A DNA stretch of 64,000 nucleotides, taken from the NCBI RefSeq assembly GCF_008728855.1, contig NZ_CP042906.1, positions 4,329,570 through 4,393,569 of the forward strand, in the 5' to 3' direction. This DNA comes from Hypericibacter terrae. GTDB taxonomy: Bacteria; Pseudomonadota; Alphaproteobacteria; Dongiales; Dongiaceae. The notes below the pieces were generated by a model. That model had not been told where the DNA came from. It saw only the letters and a program-made list of their open reading frames with translations, and did no database searches. The translations under genes were made by a program, and so were the position numbers. Shown one piece after another: positions 7,678 to 15,717 of this stretch (its first letter is position 1; each line of letters opens with the position of its first letter).

Positions 7678-8619
7678 TCACCGCGGCAGCTTGCCCGCCT
7701 GCCGCAGGCTGATATGCCCGCCAGGCCCCACGATCAGATGATCATGCAGCGCGATGCCGAGCGGCTCGGCCGCCCGCATGATCTCGCGCGTGATCTCGAT
7801 GTCGCCGGTCGAGGGCTTCAAGTTGCCGCTGGGGTGGTTGTGGACCAGCACCAGGCCGACCGCGCCCAGATTGAGCGCCCGCTGCAGGATCTGGCGCGGA
7901 TAGGCCGCGACCTCGTTGACGGTGCCGGTCTGCTGCAGTTCGTCGGCGATGAGCCCATGGCGCTGGTCGAGGAACAGCACGCGGAACTGCTCGATCGGGC
8001 TGTTGCCGATCACCGTGCGGCAATGTTTGGCGACCTTGTCGATCGAGTTGAGGATCGGGCGCTCCTTGAGCTCCTCGCGCCCGAGCCGCACGGCCATCTC
8101 GGCGATGGCGCGCAGATTGACGATGGTCGAGAGTTTCACCAGCTCGAAGCCGGCAAGCTCCTCGTCGCGCGCCGCCAGCACGCCGCCGAGACTGCCGAAC
8201 CGCTCCAGCAGCGCCTTGGCCAGCGGCTTGACGTCCTTGCGCTCGATCGTCGCAAAGAGCAGCAGCTCCAGCAGCTCGTAATCGGGCAAGGCGCCGAAAC
8301 CACCCTCCTTGGCGCGTTTGCGCAAGCGCTCGCGATGGCCCCAGTAATGCGGCCGGTTCGGTTTTTCCGGCGGCGGCCCTTCCGGAATCGGCAACAGCGC
8401 GGCCAGGCGCGCGGTCGGATTCTCCGCTTCGAACACCCAGACGCGCGCCAACTTGTCCCACTGGCCGCCGAGGTCCTGCAGGGCCTGGCGATGAGGATAA
8501 GTGTCGCCCTTGACCGCGAAGCGCTCCGTTGCGCCGCCCGGCATGGGCTCGACCGAAATGCCGATGCGCTCGAGCGCACCCGCTGCCCCCTCCCCGGTCG
8601 ATCCATCCCCCGCCGCCAT
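7678..8619 (-). CDS. radC: RadC-type JAB domain DNA repair protein with extra N-terminal domain
   Basis: 313 residues. The C-terminal JAB/MPN domain has the metalloprotease-like JAMM pattern His260-Asn-His262-Pro-Ser-Gly...Asp273. Upstream is the helix-hairpin-helix-like segment (PDYELLELLLF, FGSLGGVLAA) typical of RadC. Normal RadC is about 220-230 residues and starts at the HYWGHRERLRKRA segment (about residue 91). Here about 85 residues are added, holding a compact motif KGDTYPHRQALQDLGGQWD... ending VWVF at about 36-63. RadC's exact role in repair or recombination is unsettled. ATG at 8619 faces the arsR promoter. Confidence 0.88.
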   Translation of the reverse strand: MAAGDGSTGEGAAGALERIGISVEPMPGGATERFAVKGDTYPHRQALQDLGGQWDKLARVWVFEAENPTARLAALLPIPEGPPPEKPNRPHYWGHRERLRKRAKEGGFGALPDYELLELLLFATIERKDVKPLAKALLERFGSLGGVLAARDEELAGFELVKLSTIVNLRAIAEMAVRLGREELKERPILNSIDKVAKHCRTVIGNSPIEQFRVLFLDQRHGLIADELQQTGTVNEVAAYPRQILQRALNLGAVGLVLVHNHPSGNLKPSTGDIEITREIMRAAEPLGIALHDHLIVGPGGHISLRQAGKLPR

Positions 8620-8691
8620 GCCCGCAACGGTTGCGCGACCCGGCCCCGGGGGTCAAGCGGTGCTTGACGGGGGCGGTTTTCCTCTATATCA

Positions 8692-8719
8692 AACCATTCG
8701 GTTATATAACTAATTGGTT
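8692..8719. promoter_or_regulatory. 28-bp palindromic operator upstream of arsR-family gene
   Basis: A near-perfect dyad: outer arms AACCA and TGGTT, a perfect 10-bp core GTTATATAAC (8701-8710), four mismatched positions in between. It ends 8 bases before the ATG at 8728, where a winged-helix repressor would block its own transcription. AT-rich sequence here contrasts with the surrounding DNA. Probably bound by the ArsR-family protein it precedes. Confidence 0.65.
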
Positions 8720-8727
8720 CCATATAC

Positions 8728-9084
8728 ATGACCACCGACCGCCTCAGCCTCACCTTTGCGGCCCTCGCCGACCCGACCCGGCGCGCCATCCTCGCCCGTC
8801 TTGCCCGAGGCAAGGCCAGCGTGACGGAGCTGGCCAAGCCCTTCCCCATGAGCGGCCCTGCGGTCGCCAAGCATCTGAAGGTACTGGAGCGGGCCGGCCT
8901 CATCGTGCGCGGCCGTGAGGCGCAATGGCGTCCGAGCGAGCTTGAGGCCCGTCCGCTGAAAGACGCCGCCGACTGGCTCGAAGGCTACCGGCAGTTCTGG
9001 GAAGCCAGCTTCGACCGGCTCGAGAGTTACCTGAGCGAACTGCAGATGAAGGAGAGCAAGAATGGCCGCAGGAAAAAGCGCTGA
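8728..9084 (+). CDS. ArsR family transcriptional regulator
   Basis: 118 residues with a winged helix-turn-helix covering about 8-80: FAALADPTRRAILARLARG, VTELAKPFPMSGPAVAKHLK as the recognition helix, then ERAGLIVRGREAQWRPSEL as the wing. No cysteine pair for arsenite or metal is present, which puts it in the metal-independent group paired with AHSA1 proteins. The gene overlaps the next by 23 bp, so translation is coupled. Autoregulation through the palindrome just upstream is likely. The C-terminal helix (about 88-112) would form the dimer. Confidence 0.9.
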   Translation: MTTDRLSLTFAALADPTRRAILARLARGKASVTELAKPFPMSGPAVAKHLKVLERAGLIVRGREAQWRPSELEARPLKDAADWLEGYRQFWEASFDRLESYLSELQMKESKNGRRKKR

Positions 9085-9541
9085 AGCGATCGGCGAACCG
9101 GCCGATCGCGTCCTCGTCATCACGCGCGTCTTCGATGCGCCGCGCAGCCTCGTCTATCAGGCCTTCGCCGATCCGAAGCATGCGCTGAAATGGGGGGGCC
9201 CGCCCGATTACCCCGCGGTTCATGTCGAGGGCGATCTGCGGCCCGGCGGGAAATGGCGTACCTGCCTGCGCGCCCTCGATGGCAGCCGCGAGCTCTGGCA
9301 GGGCGGCGTCTATCGCGAAATCGTGCCGAACGAGCGGCTGGTCTACAGCTTCGCCTGGGACCAGGAAGATGGCAGCCCGGGTCCCGAAACCCTCGTCACC
9401 GTCACTTTCGCCGATCAGGGCCGCAAGACACTGGTGACCTTCCGCCAGGCCGTCTTCAACACCAAGGAAAACTGCGACGGGCATCGGAGAGGCTGGAACG
9501 GCGCATTCGACCGCCTGGCGGACCATGTCGCGCGGCGCTGA
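9062..9541 (+). CDS. SRPBCC/AHSA1 family protein
   Basis: 159 residues with a START-like (Bet v1-type) helix-grip fold: ITRVFDAPRSLVYQAFADP (about 20-38), WGGPPDYP, LRPGGKWRTCL, YREIVPNERLVYSFAW, and the last helix GWNGAFDRLADHV. This is the classic partner of ArsR regulators and is thought to bind a hydrophobic ligand or act in a stress response; no enzymatic function is proven for most members. The ATG lies inside the arsR coding sequence with GAAGGAGAGCAAG ahead of it. Cytosolic. Confidence 0.88.
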   Translation: MAAGKSAEAIGEPADRVLVITRVFDAPRSLVYQAFADPKHALKWGGPPDYPAVHVEGDLRPGGKWRTCLRALDGSRELWQGGVYREIVPNERLVYSFAWDQEDGSPGPETLVTVTFADQGRKTLVTFRQAVFNTKENCDGHRRGWNGAFDRLADHVARR

Positions 9542-9659
9542 ACGGCCATCGCGACGGCGGAGGCGAGCGATCAGCCAAGGGCCGGTTCCACGCCCCCGGT
9601 TGCGGCGGCACCGTCCCTGGCTAGAATGAGCCCCAGCGTCCCTTGAGAGAGCCGGTCCG

Positions 9660-9956
9660 ATGTGCTGCGCGCTTGCCGCCCTGCTCCTCGCTGCCCTGGC
9701 CGCCTGGCGGCGGATCTCCAGGGCCGCCTTCGATTGGCGGCCGCGGGTGCGATGGGTGGCGGCGGCCCTGGCTCTCGCCATCGCCACGGGGGAGGGCTCG
9801 GCCCTGGCGGCGCATCATCTAGGCCATTACGAAGCCCGCGCGACAGCCAACGACCGCAGCCTGCTCGCCGAGATCTGGGCGCAGCCGATCTGCAGCGGCA
9901 GCGCCTCGACCGGTCATGCGAGCCTGAGGGCCCCCGCCTATCTCGACCGGCGATAG
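9660..9956 (+). CDS. Hypothetical small membrane protein
   Basis: 98 codons. The N-terminus is a hydrophobic Ala/Leu stretch (CCALAALLLAALAAW), then a basic loop, then a second hydrophobic helix (VRWVAAALALAIATG), and the last part is polar. This looks like a one- or two-helix inner-membrane protein or a signal-anchored secreted protein. It overlaps the 3' end of the malic enzyme gene by 19 bases, converging. No family recognised; purine-rich GAGAGCCGG lies upstream. It may be spurious. Confidence 0.4.
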   Translation: MCCALAALLLAALAAWRRISRAAFDWRPRVRWVAAALALAIATGEGSALAAHHLGHYEARATANDRSLLAEIWAQPICSGSASTGHASLRAPAYLDRR

Positions 9957-11626
9957 GGACGATAGACCGGCTCCCAGCGTTTCGCCGCGATCAGCCGATC
10001 GAGTTCTTCATCCTCGAATCCGGCGCAAAGCCCGTCGGCCCGCGCCTGAAGCGCCACGGCCCGCGCGACGGCAACCGCAACATCGCGCAGGCCTTCGACC
10101 GGCGGCAGCAGCTTGGGATGCGCTTGCGTGGCTTTCGGTGCCAGCGCCGCCAGCGCCCTCGCCGCCGCGACGAACATGGCGTCGCTGATGCGCCGCGCGC
10201 CCACCGCATGCACGGCGAGCCCCACGCCCGGGAAAATATAGGCGTTGTTGGTCTGATTGACGGTGACCGGCTGGCCATCGATCACCACAGGCGGAAAGGG
10301 ACTCCCGGTCCCGATGAGCGCGCGGCCCCCGGTCCATCGCGCCAGATCGGCCGGCGTCGCCTCGCAGCGCGACAGGGGATTGGACAGCGGAAAGATCAGC
10401 GGCCGTTCGACCGAGTCCGCCATGCTGCGGATGATGTCCTCGGTGAAGGCCCCGGGCTGCCCCGAAACCCCGATCAGGACGGTGGGCCGCACATTGCGAA
10501 CGGTGTCGAGCAGGTCGATGCGATCGGGCCGCGCCAGCTGCCAGCCGGCGACGGCCGCGCGCGACTTCACGAAAGGCGCCTGGAAGCTCTGCAGATCGGC
10601 CATTCCTTCGACCAGGAGGCCATGGCGATCGACCGCGAAGAATCGGTCCTGCGCCTCCCGGCGCGTCAGCCCTTCATGGACCATCAGATCCAGCAGCATC
10701 CGGCCGATTCCGCTTCCGGCCGTGCCGGCGCCGAACAGGACGAAGCGCTGGTCGCAGAGCGATATCCCGCTGACCTTGGTGCCGGCCAGCAGGGTTGCCG
10801 CCGCGACCGCCGCGGTTCCCTGGATGTCGTCATTGAAGCTGCAGAGCCGGTCGCGATAGCGCTCGAGCAGGGGCCCTGCATTGACGCGGGCGAAATCCTC
10901 CCATTGCAGCAGCACCCGCGGCCAGCGCTTCGTCACCGCCGAGATGAAGGTCTCGATGAAGGCGTCATAGTCCGCCCCCCGCACCCGCTCATGCTTCCAG
11001 CCCATATAGAGCGGGTCGGCGATGCGCTCGGCATTGTCGGTGCCGGTGTCGAGCAGGATCGGCAGCGTCGTCGCGGGGTCGAGGCCGGCGCAGGCGGTAT
11101 AGATCGAGAGCTTGCCGATCGGGATCCCCATGCCGCCCGCTCCCTGGTCGCCGAGGCCGAGGATGCGCTCGCCGTCGCTCACCACGATGGTCTCGATCCT
11201 GTCGTAGCGGGGATGCGCCAGGATCTGGTTGATGATGTCGCGATGCGGCCAGCTCAGGAACAGCCCGCGCGGGAAATGCCAGTAGTGGCTGAACTGCTCG
11301 CAAGCCTGGCCGACGGTCGGCGTATAGATCAGCGGCAGCATCTCCGTGAGATGGCGCGTCAGCAGCGCATAGAACAGAGTCTCGTTCGCATCCTGCAGGC
11401 CCCGCAGGAAGACATAGCGATCGAGATCGCGCGTGAAGGCCCGCACCGCCTGCAGGCGCCGCGCGACCTGCGCATCGAGCGTGCCCACCCGCGGCGGCAG
11501 CAGCCCATGGAGCGAAAACGCCGTCCGTTCCTCGTCGGTGAAGGCCGTTCCCTTGTTCAGAAGCGGGTTGGTCAACAGAACGGCGCCCTCGATATCGACC
11601 TCGAGGGGAATCTGGTCGGAACTCAT
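9938..11626 (-). CDS. maeA: NAD-dependent malic enzyme
   Basis: 562 residues, the length of E. coli MaeA (SfcA). It oxidatively decarboxylates L-malate to pyruvate with NAD. Malic enzyme signatures are present: NKGTAFTDEERTAFSLHGLLPP near the start, YTPTVGQACEQFSH, ERILGLGDQGAGGMGIPIGK, WEDFARVNA, FNDDIQGTAAV, and the dinucleotide-binding FGAGTAGSGIG. GVSGQPGAFTEDII and FPLSNPLSRCEATP follow in the usual order. The ATG at 11626 (MSSDQIP) has AGAAGG upstream; the longer frame to 11740 runs through a decayed flavoenzyme fragment. Cytosolic and probably monocistronic. Confidence 0.93.
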   Translation of the reverse strand: MSSDQIPLEVDIEGAVLLTNPLLNKGTAFTDEERTAFSLHGLLPPRVGTLDAQVARRLQAVRAFTRDLDRYVFLRGLQDANETLFYALLTRHLTEMLPLIYTPTVGQACEQFSHYWHFPRGLFLSWPHRDIINQILAHPRYDRIETIVVSDGERILGLGDQGAGGMGIPIGKLSIYTACAGLDPATTLPILLDTGTDNAERIADPLYMGWKHERVRGADYDAFIETFISAVTKRWPRVLLQWEDFARVNAGPLLERYRDRLCSFNDDIQGTAAVAAATLLAGTKVSGISLCDQRFVLFGAGTAGSGIGRMLLDLMVHEGLTRREAQDRFFAVDRHGLLVEGMADLQSFQAPFVKSRAAVAGWQLARPDRIDLLDTVRNVRPTVLIGVSGQPGAFTEDIIRSMADSVERPLIFPLSNPLSRCEATPADLARWTGGRALIGTGSPFPPVVIDGQPVTVNQTNNAYIFPGVGLAVHAVGARRISDAMFVAAARALAALAPKATQAHPKLLPPVEGLRDVAVAVARAVALQARADGLCAGFEDEELDRLIAAKRWEPVYRPYRRSR

Positions 11627-11687
11627 GCGATCGCCTTCTGCCCTTGGGGGCCACCCGCTGAAACAGCGCACCGGCACGGGGTCCCCA

Positions 11688-11738
11688 TCAAAGCGCTCGC
11701 GGGTCCTTCGCGTCAAATCTTGCGATGGCCAGCGCGCC
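11688..11738 (-). pseudogene. Remnant of a DAO-family gene 3' end
   Basis: Reading leftwards to the TGA at 11688-11690 this piece encodes LAIARFDAKDPRAL-stop. The intact flavoenzyme gene at 12479-13780 ends LAVAKFDWEDRRGL-stop. By eye about 39 of 50 aligned bases are the same, with the stop codons in register. The similarity fades upstream of the Leu. This is best read as the leftover 3' end of a paralogous or tandemly duplicated gene, most of which has been lost; it sits between maeA and the DMSP-lyase-like cupin. Confidence 0.55.
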
Positions 11739-11779
11739 ACCGTGCCGACGGGGAGCGGGTCCCGCGAGGATTATCTGGC

Positions 11780-12427
11780 CTAAAGCTCCGCCGGAGGAAC
11801 AAAGGGACCCGACCTGACGAACACCACCTCGGAGTGCAGGTGGCTGGTCCAGAGCCAGACCGACAGCAGGGGCCGCTCGTTGGTCTGCATCGCGTGTCGG
11901 GCGCAAGATTTGTGATAGACGCTGTCGCCCGGCCGCACCGCGAACCAGGGTTTCATATCCACCTTCCAGTCGCCGTCGCCGCCGACGATCCAATAGCTTT
12001 CCTCCGCGAGATGAGCATGCGGCGGGTAGTAGGTGTCGGGCCCCTGCAGGCTGAAGCCCGCGCTGATCTTGTCCGAAGGCAGCAGCCCGCCCTCGCCGAT
12101 GATGACGGTGGCGGCGAAGTTCGGCATGAAGGCCGCCAGATCGGGCGCGGTCCAACGTTCCTTCGGGTTCATGAACCAGGTGACCTGGCCGGTCGCCGCG
12201 CTCAGCGCGCGACAGGCGCGATGAGAGGCCGAGCCCTGGAGCCCCGCATTGGCGCAGGCCGTTTCGAGATGCTGATCGACGACGGGGCAGCTCTGGGGCG
12301 CAGGCTCGTTCAGCCTGCCCGCCCAATCCACAGTCTCCAGGGCGAACCTCGCCGTCCGGGCCAAGGGTCCACCGGATGCGGCGGCAGCGGTGAAGATCCC
12401 GGCCATGGCTTCGATCAGCGGATTCAT
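11780..12427 (-). CDS. DMSP lyase-family cupin protein
   Basis: 215 residues. The C-terminal half is a cupin: DTYYPPHAHLAEESYWIVGG (131-150) followed by GDSVYHKSCARHAM, giving likely metal ligands His137, His139, Glu142 or Glu143 and His178. This arrangement, with a helical N-terminal domain of about 100 residues and the late Trp-rich strand LLSVWLWTSHL, is that of the DddL/DddQ dimethylsulfoniopropionate lyase family, which splits DMSP to dimethyl sulfide and acrylate. The neighbour is a DAO-type flavoenzyme, 51 bp upstream on the same strand, so the true substrate may be another betaine-like compound. The catalytic activity is inferred. Confidence 0.62.
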   Translation of the reverse strand: MNPLIEAMAGIFTAAAASGGPLARTARFALETVDWAGRLNEPAPQSCPVVDQHLETACANAGLQGSASHRACRALSAATGQVTWFMNPKERWTAPDLAAFMPNFAATVIIGEGGLLPSDKISAGFSLQGPDTYYPPHAHLAEESYWIVGGDGDWKVDMKPWFAVRPGDSVYHKSCARHAMQTNERPLLSVWLWTSHLHSEVVFVRSGPFVPPAEL

Positions 12428-12478
12428 CAGGCTCTCTCTCGTGAATTGGCGTAGGGCGACTGAGACAGGGAGACGCCG

Positions 12479-13780
12479 TCAGAGCCCGCGCCGGTCTTCC
12501 CAGTCGAATTTCGCGACGGCCAGCGGCCGGAACCAGGGCCAGCCCCGGTAATAGAATTTCGTCGGGAAGCCTTCTGCGTCGAAGGCGGTGCGGGCGTCGT
12601 TGGCCCGCAGGAGACGCTGGGCCAGTTTGTAGCCGAACCAGCTCCCCATCGGCACGCCGGCGAAGCAATAGCCCGCGCCGTAATGCATCCCGTCATGGCT
12701 GCCGATATGGGGCCACATGTCGAAGGTGGCGGCGCATTGCCCGGTCCAGACATGGGCGAGCCTGGCCGCTTTGAGGTCGGGCAGGATCTCGTCCATCCGC
12801 CCCTTGAGGCGCCGCGCCTTGGCCTTGAGATCGCGGGTCGGGCTGCCGGTGCGCCAGCCCAGCAGCAGCCGGTCCTGGTCCGGCGCGCGGCGCCAGTAAG
12901 TGAGGTTGTTGTTCCAATCGTGATAGGTGCGGTTGGTGGGCGCCACGCGATCCAGAAGCTCGCGCGGCAGGATCTCGGTCGCCACCATGAAGCCGTTGAA
13001 GGGAACCAGCCGGCGCTGCAGCCAGGGCGTGGCGCGTCCGGTATAGCCGTTGGTCGCGATCGCGACTTCGCGCGCCTTCAGACTCCCTCGCGCGGTCGTC
13101 ACCGTGAAGCCGCCGGCGTCGCGCGCGATGGCCGTCACGGCGGCGCGATCGTAAAGCCCGGCGCCGGCGCGCTCGGCCGCCGCGATCAGCCCGTTGACAT
13201 AGAGCCCCGGATGGATCGAGCCCATCTCGGGAATCATCACGCCGCCCTGGAACAAGTCGGAGCCCGTCTCGCGATGCTGTTCGGCCTTCGGCACCATGGC
13301 GAAATCGTCGCCCAGATGGCGCTGCTTGATGGCGAGCTCGCGCGCCATCCCGTCATAGTGCCGCGGGCTCAAGGCCGCCATGAAGCGGCCGCTGTGCCGC
13401 AGATGGCAGGAGATGCCCTCGCGTTCGACCAGCTCATAGACGAAATCATAGGCCGTGCGCGCATCGCGATAGATCGCAAGCGCGCCTTCGAGCCCGCGGG
13501 AATCGATCAGCGAGCTGAAGCTGTGCTTGAGGGTGCGGCCGACATAGCCGGCATTGCGCGAGCTCGCCCCCTCGCCCAGCCGCTGCGCCTCCAGGACCGC
13601 GACCTTGCGCCCGGCCCGCGCCAGGGTCAGGGCGGCGACCAGCCCGGTGAAGCCGGCGCCGACGATGGCGACATCGACCTGCGCCGGCAGCGCCTGAAGC
13701 GGCCGCTCCGGCCGCGGCGCAGCCTCCCACCAGTAAGGCGTCTCCTTGAATCCGGCCGCAAAGATGTCGTCGCCTGCCAT
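12479..13780 (-). CDS. FAD-dependent oxidoreductase, DAO family (PuuB/DadA-like)
   Basis: 433 residues. After a short lead the FAD-binding Rossmann motif is VDVAIVGAGFTGLVAALTLA (about 35-54), then LEAQRLGEGASSRNAGYVGR, the typical 'GxSxRNxG' segment. The substrate domain has LRHSGRFMAALSP and EMGSIHPGLYVNGL, and the end has HYGAGYCFAGVPMGSWFGYKLA, the second FAD contact. Members oxidise secondary or primary amines such as gamma-glutamylputrescine, sarcosine or D-amino acids to imines with O2 or the respiratory chain. GGGACGGGC precedes the ATG. It is probably co-transcribed with the DMSP-lyase-like cupin downstream. Confidence 0.85.
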   Translation of the reverse strand: MAGDDIFAAGFKETPYWWEAAPRPERPLQALPAQVDVAIVGAGFTGLVAALTLARAGRKVAVLEAQRLGEGASSRNAGYVGRTLKHSFSSLIDSRGLEGALAIYRDARTAYDFVYELVEREGISCHLRHSGRFMAALSPRHYDGMARELAIKQRHLGDDFAMVPKAEQHRETGSDLFQGGVMIPEMGSIHPGLYVNGLIAAAERAGAGLYDRAAVTAIARDAGGFTVTTARGSLKAREVAIATNGYTGRATPWLQRRLVPFNGFMVATEILPRELLDRVAPTNRTYHDWNNNLTYWRRAPDQDRLLLGWRTGSPTRDLKAKARRLKGRMDEILPDLKAARLAHVWTGQCAATFDMWPHIGSHDGMHYGAGYCFAGVPMGSWFGYKLAQRLLRANDARTAFDAEGFPTKFYYRGWPWFRPLAVAKFDWEDRRGL

Positions 13781-14044
13781 GCCCGTCCCTCCTGCCGTCC
13801 CGCTCTTCTAGCAGGGACGGTTGGGCATCGTCCATGTGCCCCGGCCATGCCGGTTCCGCTCTCATTCTTCGGCCTAGACCGAAGCAATAGAGGCGGACCG
13901 CCTTCGATCTTTCGAGTCATGCTGTGGCTTCCAGACACCCATGCATCTCGAGAGCAGCCACTATGCGCTTTACCGTGAAACGGAGCCGCATCTTCTAGGG
14001 CAAGATGCCGCGCCAATGATCGGGAATGCGAGAAGGAGTCTCAA

Positions 14045-14677
14045 ATGTTAGCCGTTATCTTCGAAGTCTGCCCGAAAGCCGGTCACTGGGACGACTATCT
14101 GGGATATGCCCGACTGCTGAAGCCGGAGCTGGAGGGAATCGACGGCTTCATCGAGAATGAGCGCTTCGCGAGCAAGCGCCGTGAAGGGTGGCTGGTTTCG
14201 CTCTCCACCTGGCGCGACGAGAAAGCCCTGGTCCGCTGGCGCACCCATGCGCTGCATCATGACGTGCAGATGAAGGGCCGAACGGAGGTGTTCCGCGACT
14301 ATCACTTGCGTGTCGGCGAGATCACCGCCGATACGCGCCTGCCGGCCGGCGCCGGATTGGAGCAGCAACGGTACGACGAAACCGCGGTCGGCAGCGCGAA
14401 GATCGCCGTTCTGACCGAGATACCGCTCGACCAGGCTGGTGCCGCAGAAGGGGCGGATCTGGCTGCGGTCGAATGGGATCTTTTCGAGAGCATTACCCGG
14501 CCGGGCCGAGCCCTGATCTTGAGTTTCTGGCGCAATGCGGAGGCCGCCGGCGGCTGGCTGGCACGGCCGGCGCTGCGGCAGCGGACGGTGCGGGTCATTC
14601 GCGACTACGGCATGTTCTCACGCGCCGAGGCCCCGCAATATTATCCTCCCATCTCCCCTGCCACGCCGCAGGAGTGA
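14045..14677 (+). CDS. Antibiotic biosynthesis monooxygenase (ABM) domain protein, two-domain
   Basis: 210 residues. The N-terminal half (1-100) is a dimeric alpha/beta-barrel ABM domain: MLAVIFEVCPKAGHWDDYL, LEGIDGFIENERFASKR, GWLVSLSTWRDEKALVRWR and VFRDYHLRVGEI. The second half (about 120-200) repeats the same plan in weaker form (KIAVLTEIPL, ALILSFWRNAEAAGGW, RVIRDYGMFSR), suggesting an internal duplication. Family members range from quinol monooxygenases to heme-degrading or purely structural proteins; the chemistry is not predictable. ATG follows GAGAAGGAGTCTCAA. Confidence 0.78.
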   Translation: MLAVIFEVCPKAGHWDDYLGYARLLKPELEGIDGFIENERFASKRREGWLVSLSTWRDEKALVRWRTHALHHDVQMKGRTEVFRDYHLRVGEITADTRLPAGAGLEQQRYDETAVGSAKIAVLTEIPLDQAGAAEGADLAAVEWDLFESITRPGRALILSFWRNAEAAGGWLARPALRQRTVRVIRDYGMFSRAEAPQYYPPISPATPQE

Positions 14678-14797
14678 CGCCGCTCGACGCTTGTCCGCAA
14701 AACTCTGCTAAACTTGCCGCTCGGGTCCGGCGGCCCGAGGTCTTGCGTATCGAACGCGCATCGCGTACCGCCGTGGGTCGGGGGACCAGGCGGATCG

Positions 14798-15712
14798 ATG
14801 AGTGCAAGTGGGTTCAATCGCCGCGACTACGCCAAGGGCGTCGCGGCCGTGCTGACTGCGACTTTGTTCTGGTCGCTCTCCGGTCTCTTCATCCGGGTCA
14901 TCCCGAACGCCGACGTCTGGCAGATCACGGCCGGGCGCGCGATCACCATGTCGCTGGGGCTGCTGCTGTTCCTGCTGGCGATCTATGGCCGCGGGACGTT
15001 TGCGCGCTTCCACAAGATTGACCGCTGGGCGCTCTTGGGTGCCGCCGGATTCTTCGCCGTCGGTTCCACGCTCTATATCGTGTCGCTGACCCTGGCCGGC
15101 ACCGCCAACGTCGCCTGCCTCTCCAATCTGACGCCGATCTTCGCCCCACTCCTGGCGCGCGTCGTCATCGGCGAGCGCACCGGACCCGCGACCTGGTTCG
15201 CGGCGGCGCTCGCGATCGCCGGAGTCTTCGTCGTGTTCGGCACCGACTTCACGCAAGGCAGCGCGCTCGGCAATGCGCTCTCGCTCGTGGTCGCCTTCTG
15301 CTTCGCGGCCCAGACCGTCTGGCTGCGGCGCTATCGCGACATCGACCTGGTCCCGGCCGTCTGCCTCGGCGGCATCGTGGTGTTCCTGGCGGTCGCGATC
15401 TTCCATGGCGGCCTCGCCATGTCGCTCGAGACCATGGCCTGGATCGCGCTGATGGGCTTCGTGCAGCTGGCCTTCCCGCTGGTTCTCTACACCCGCGCCG
15501 CGCGCTGGGTGCCCGCCGTGCAGCTCACGCTGTTCGCGCTGCTCGACGTGATCCTGAACCCGTTCTGGACCTGGCTCGTGGTGGACGAGCATCCGAGCCT
15601 GAACGCGGTCTTCGGCGGCCTGCTGATCCTGGCCGGGGTCCTCATCAGCGTGATCGCCGTGCGCAGAACCTTGCCCGGCACGCCCGCTCTCGAGCCCGTC
15701 GGCGAACGCTGA
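14798..15712 (+). CDS. DMT (EamA) family transporter
   Basis: 304 residues with about ten hydrophobic helices in two repeated halves of five, the EamA pattern: AAVLTATLFWSLSGLFIRVI (first helix), GAAGFFAVGSTLYIVSLTL, and a second repeat starting LVVAFCFAAQTVWLRRYR. Conserved LSNLTPIFAPLLARVVIGER and FALLDVILNPFWTWLVVDEH mark the two GE/DE-containing loops. Inner membrane; exporters of metabolites or amino acids, substrate unknown. The ATG at 14798 (MSASGF) was preferred to a frame extension to 14714. It converges with choline-sulfatase, five bases apart. Confidence 0.85.
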   Translation: MSASGFNRRDYAKGVAAVLTATLFWSLSGLFIRVIPNADVWQITAGRAITMSLGLLLFLLAIYGRGTFARFHKIDRWALLGAAGFFAVGSTLYIVSLTLAGTANVACLSNLTPIFAPLLARVVIGERTGPATWFAAALAIAGVFVVFGTDFTQGSALGNALSLVVAFCFAAQTVWLRRYRDIDLVPAVCLGGIVVFLAVAIFHGGLAMSLETMAWIALMGFVQLAFPLVLYTRAARWVPAVQLTLFALLDVILNPFWTWLVVDEHPSLNAVFGGLLILAGVLISVIAVRRTLPGTPALEPVGER

Positions 15713-15717
15713 CGCGC

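Noticed and set aside
9662-12454. 930-codon open frame on the + strand
   Set aside because: Antisense to maeA and the DMSP-lyase-like gene, whose families are clear; the peptide has no domain-like sequence.
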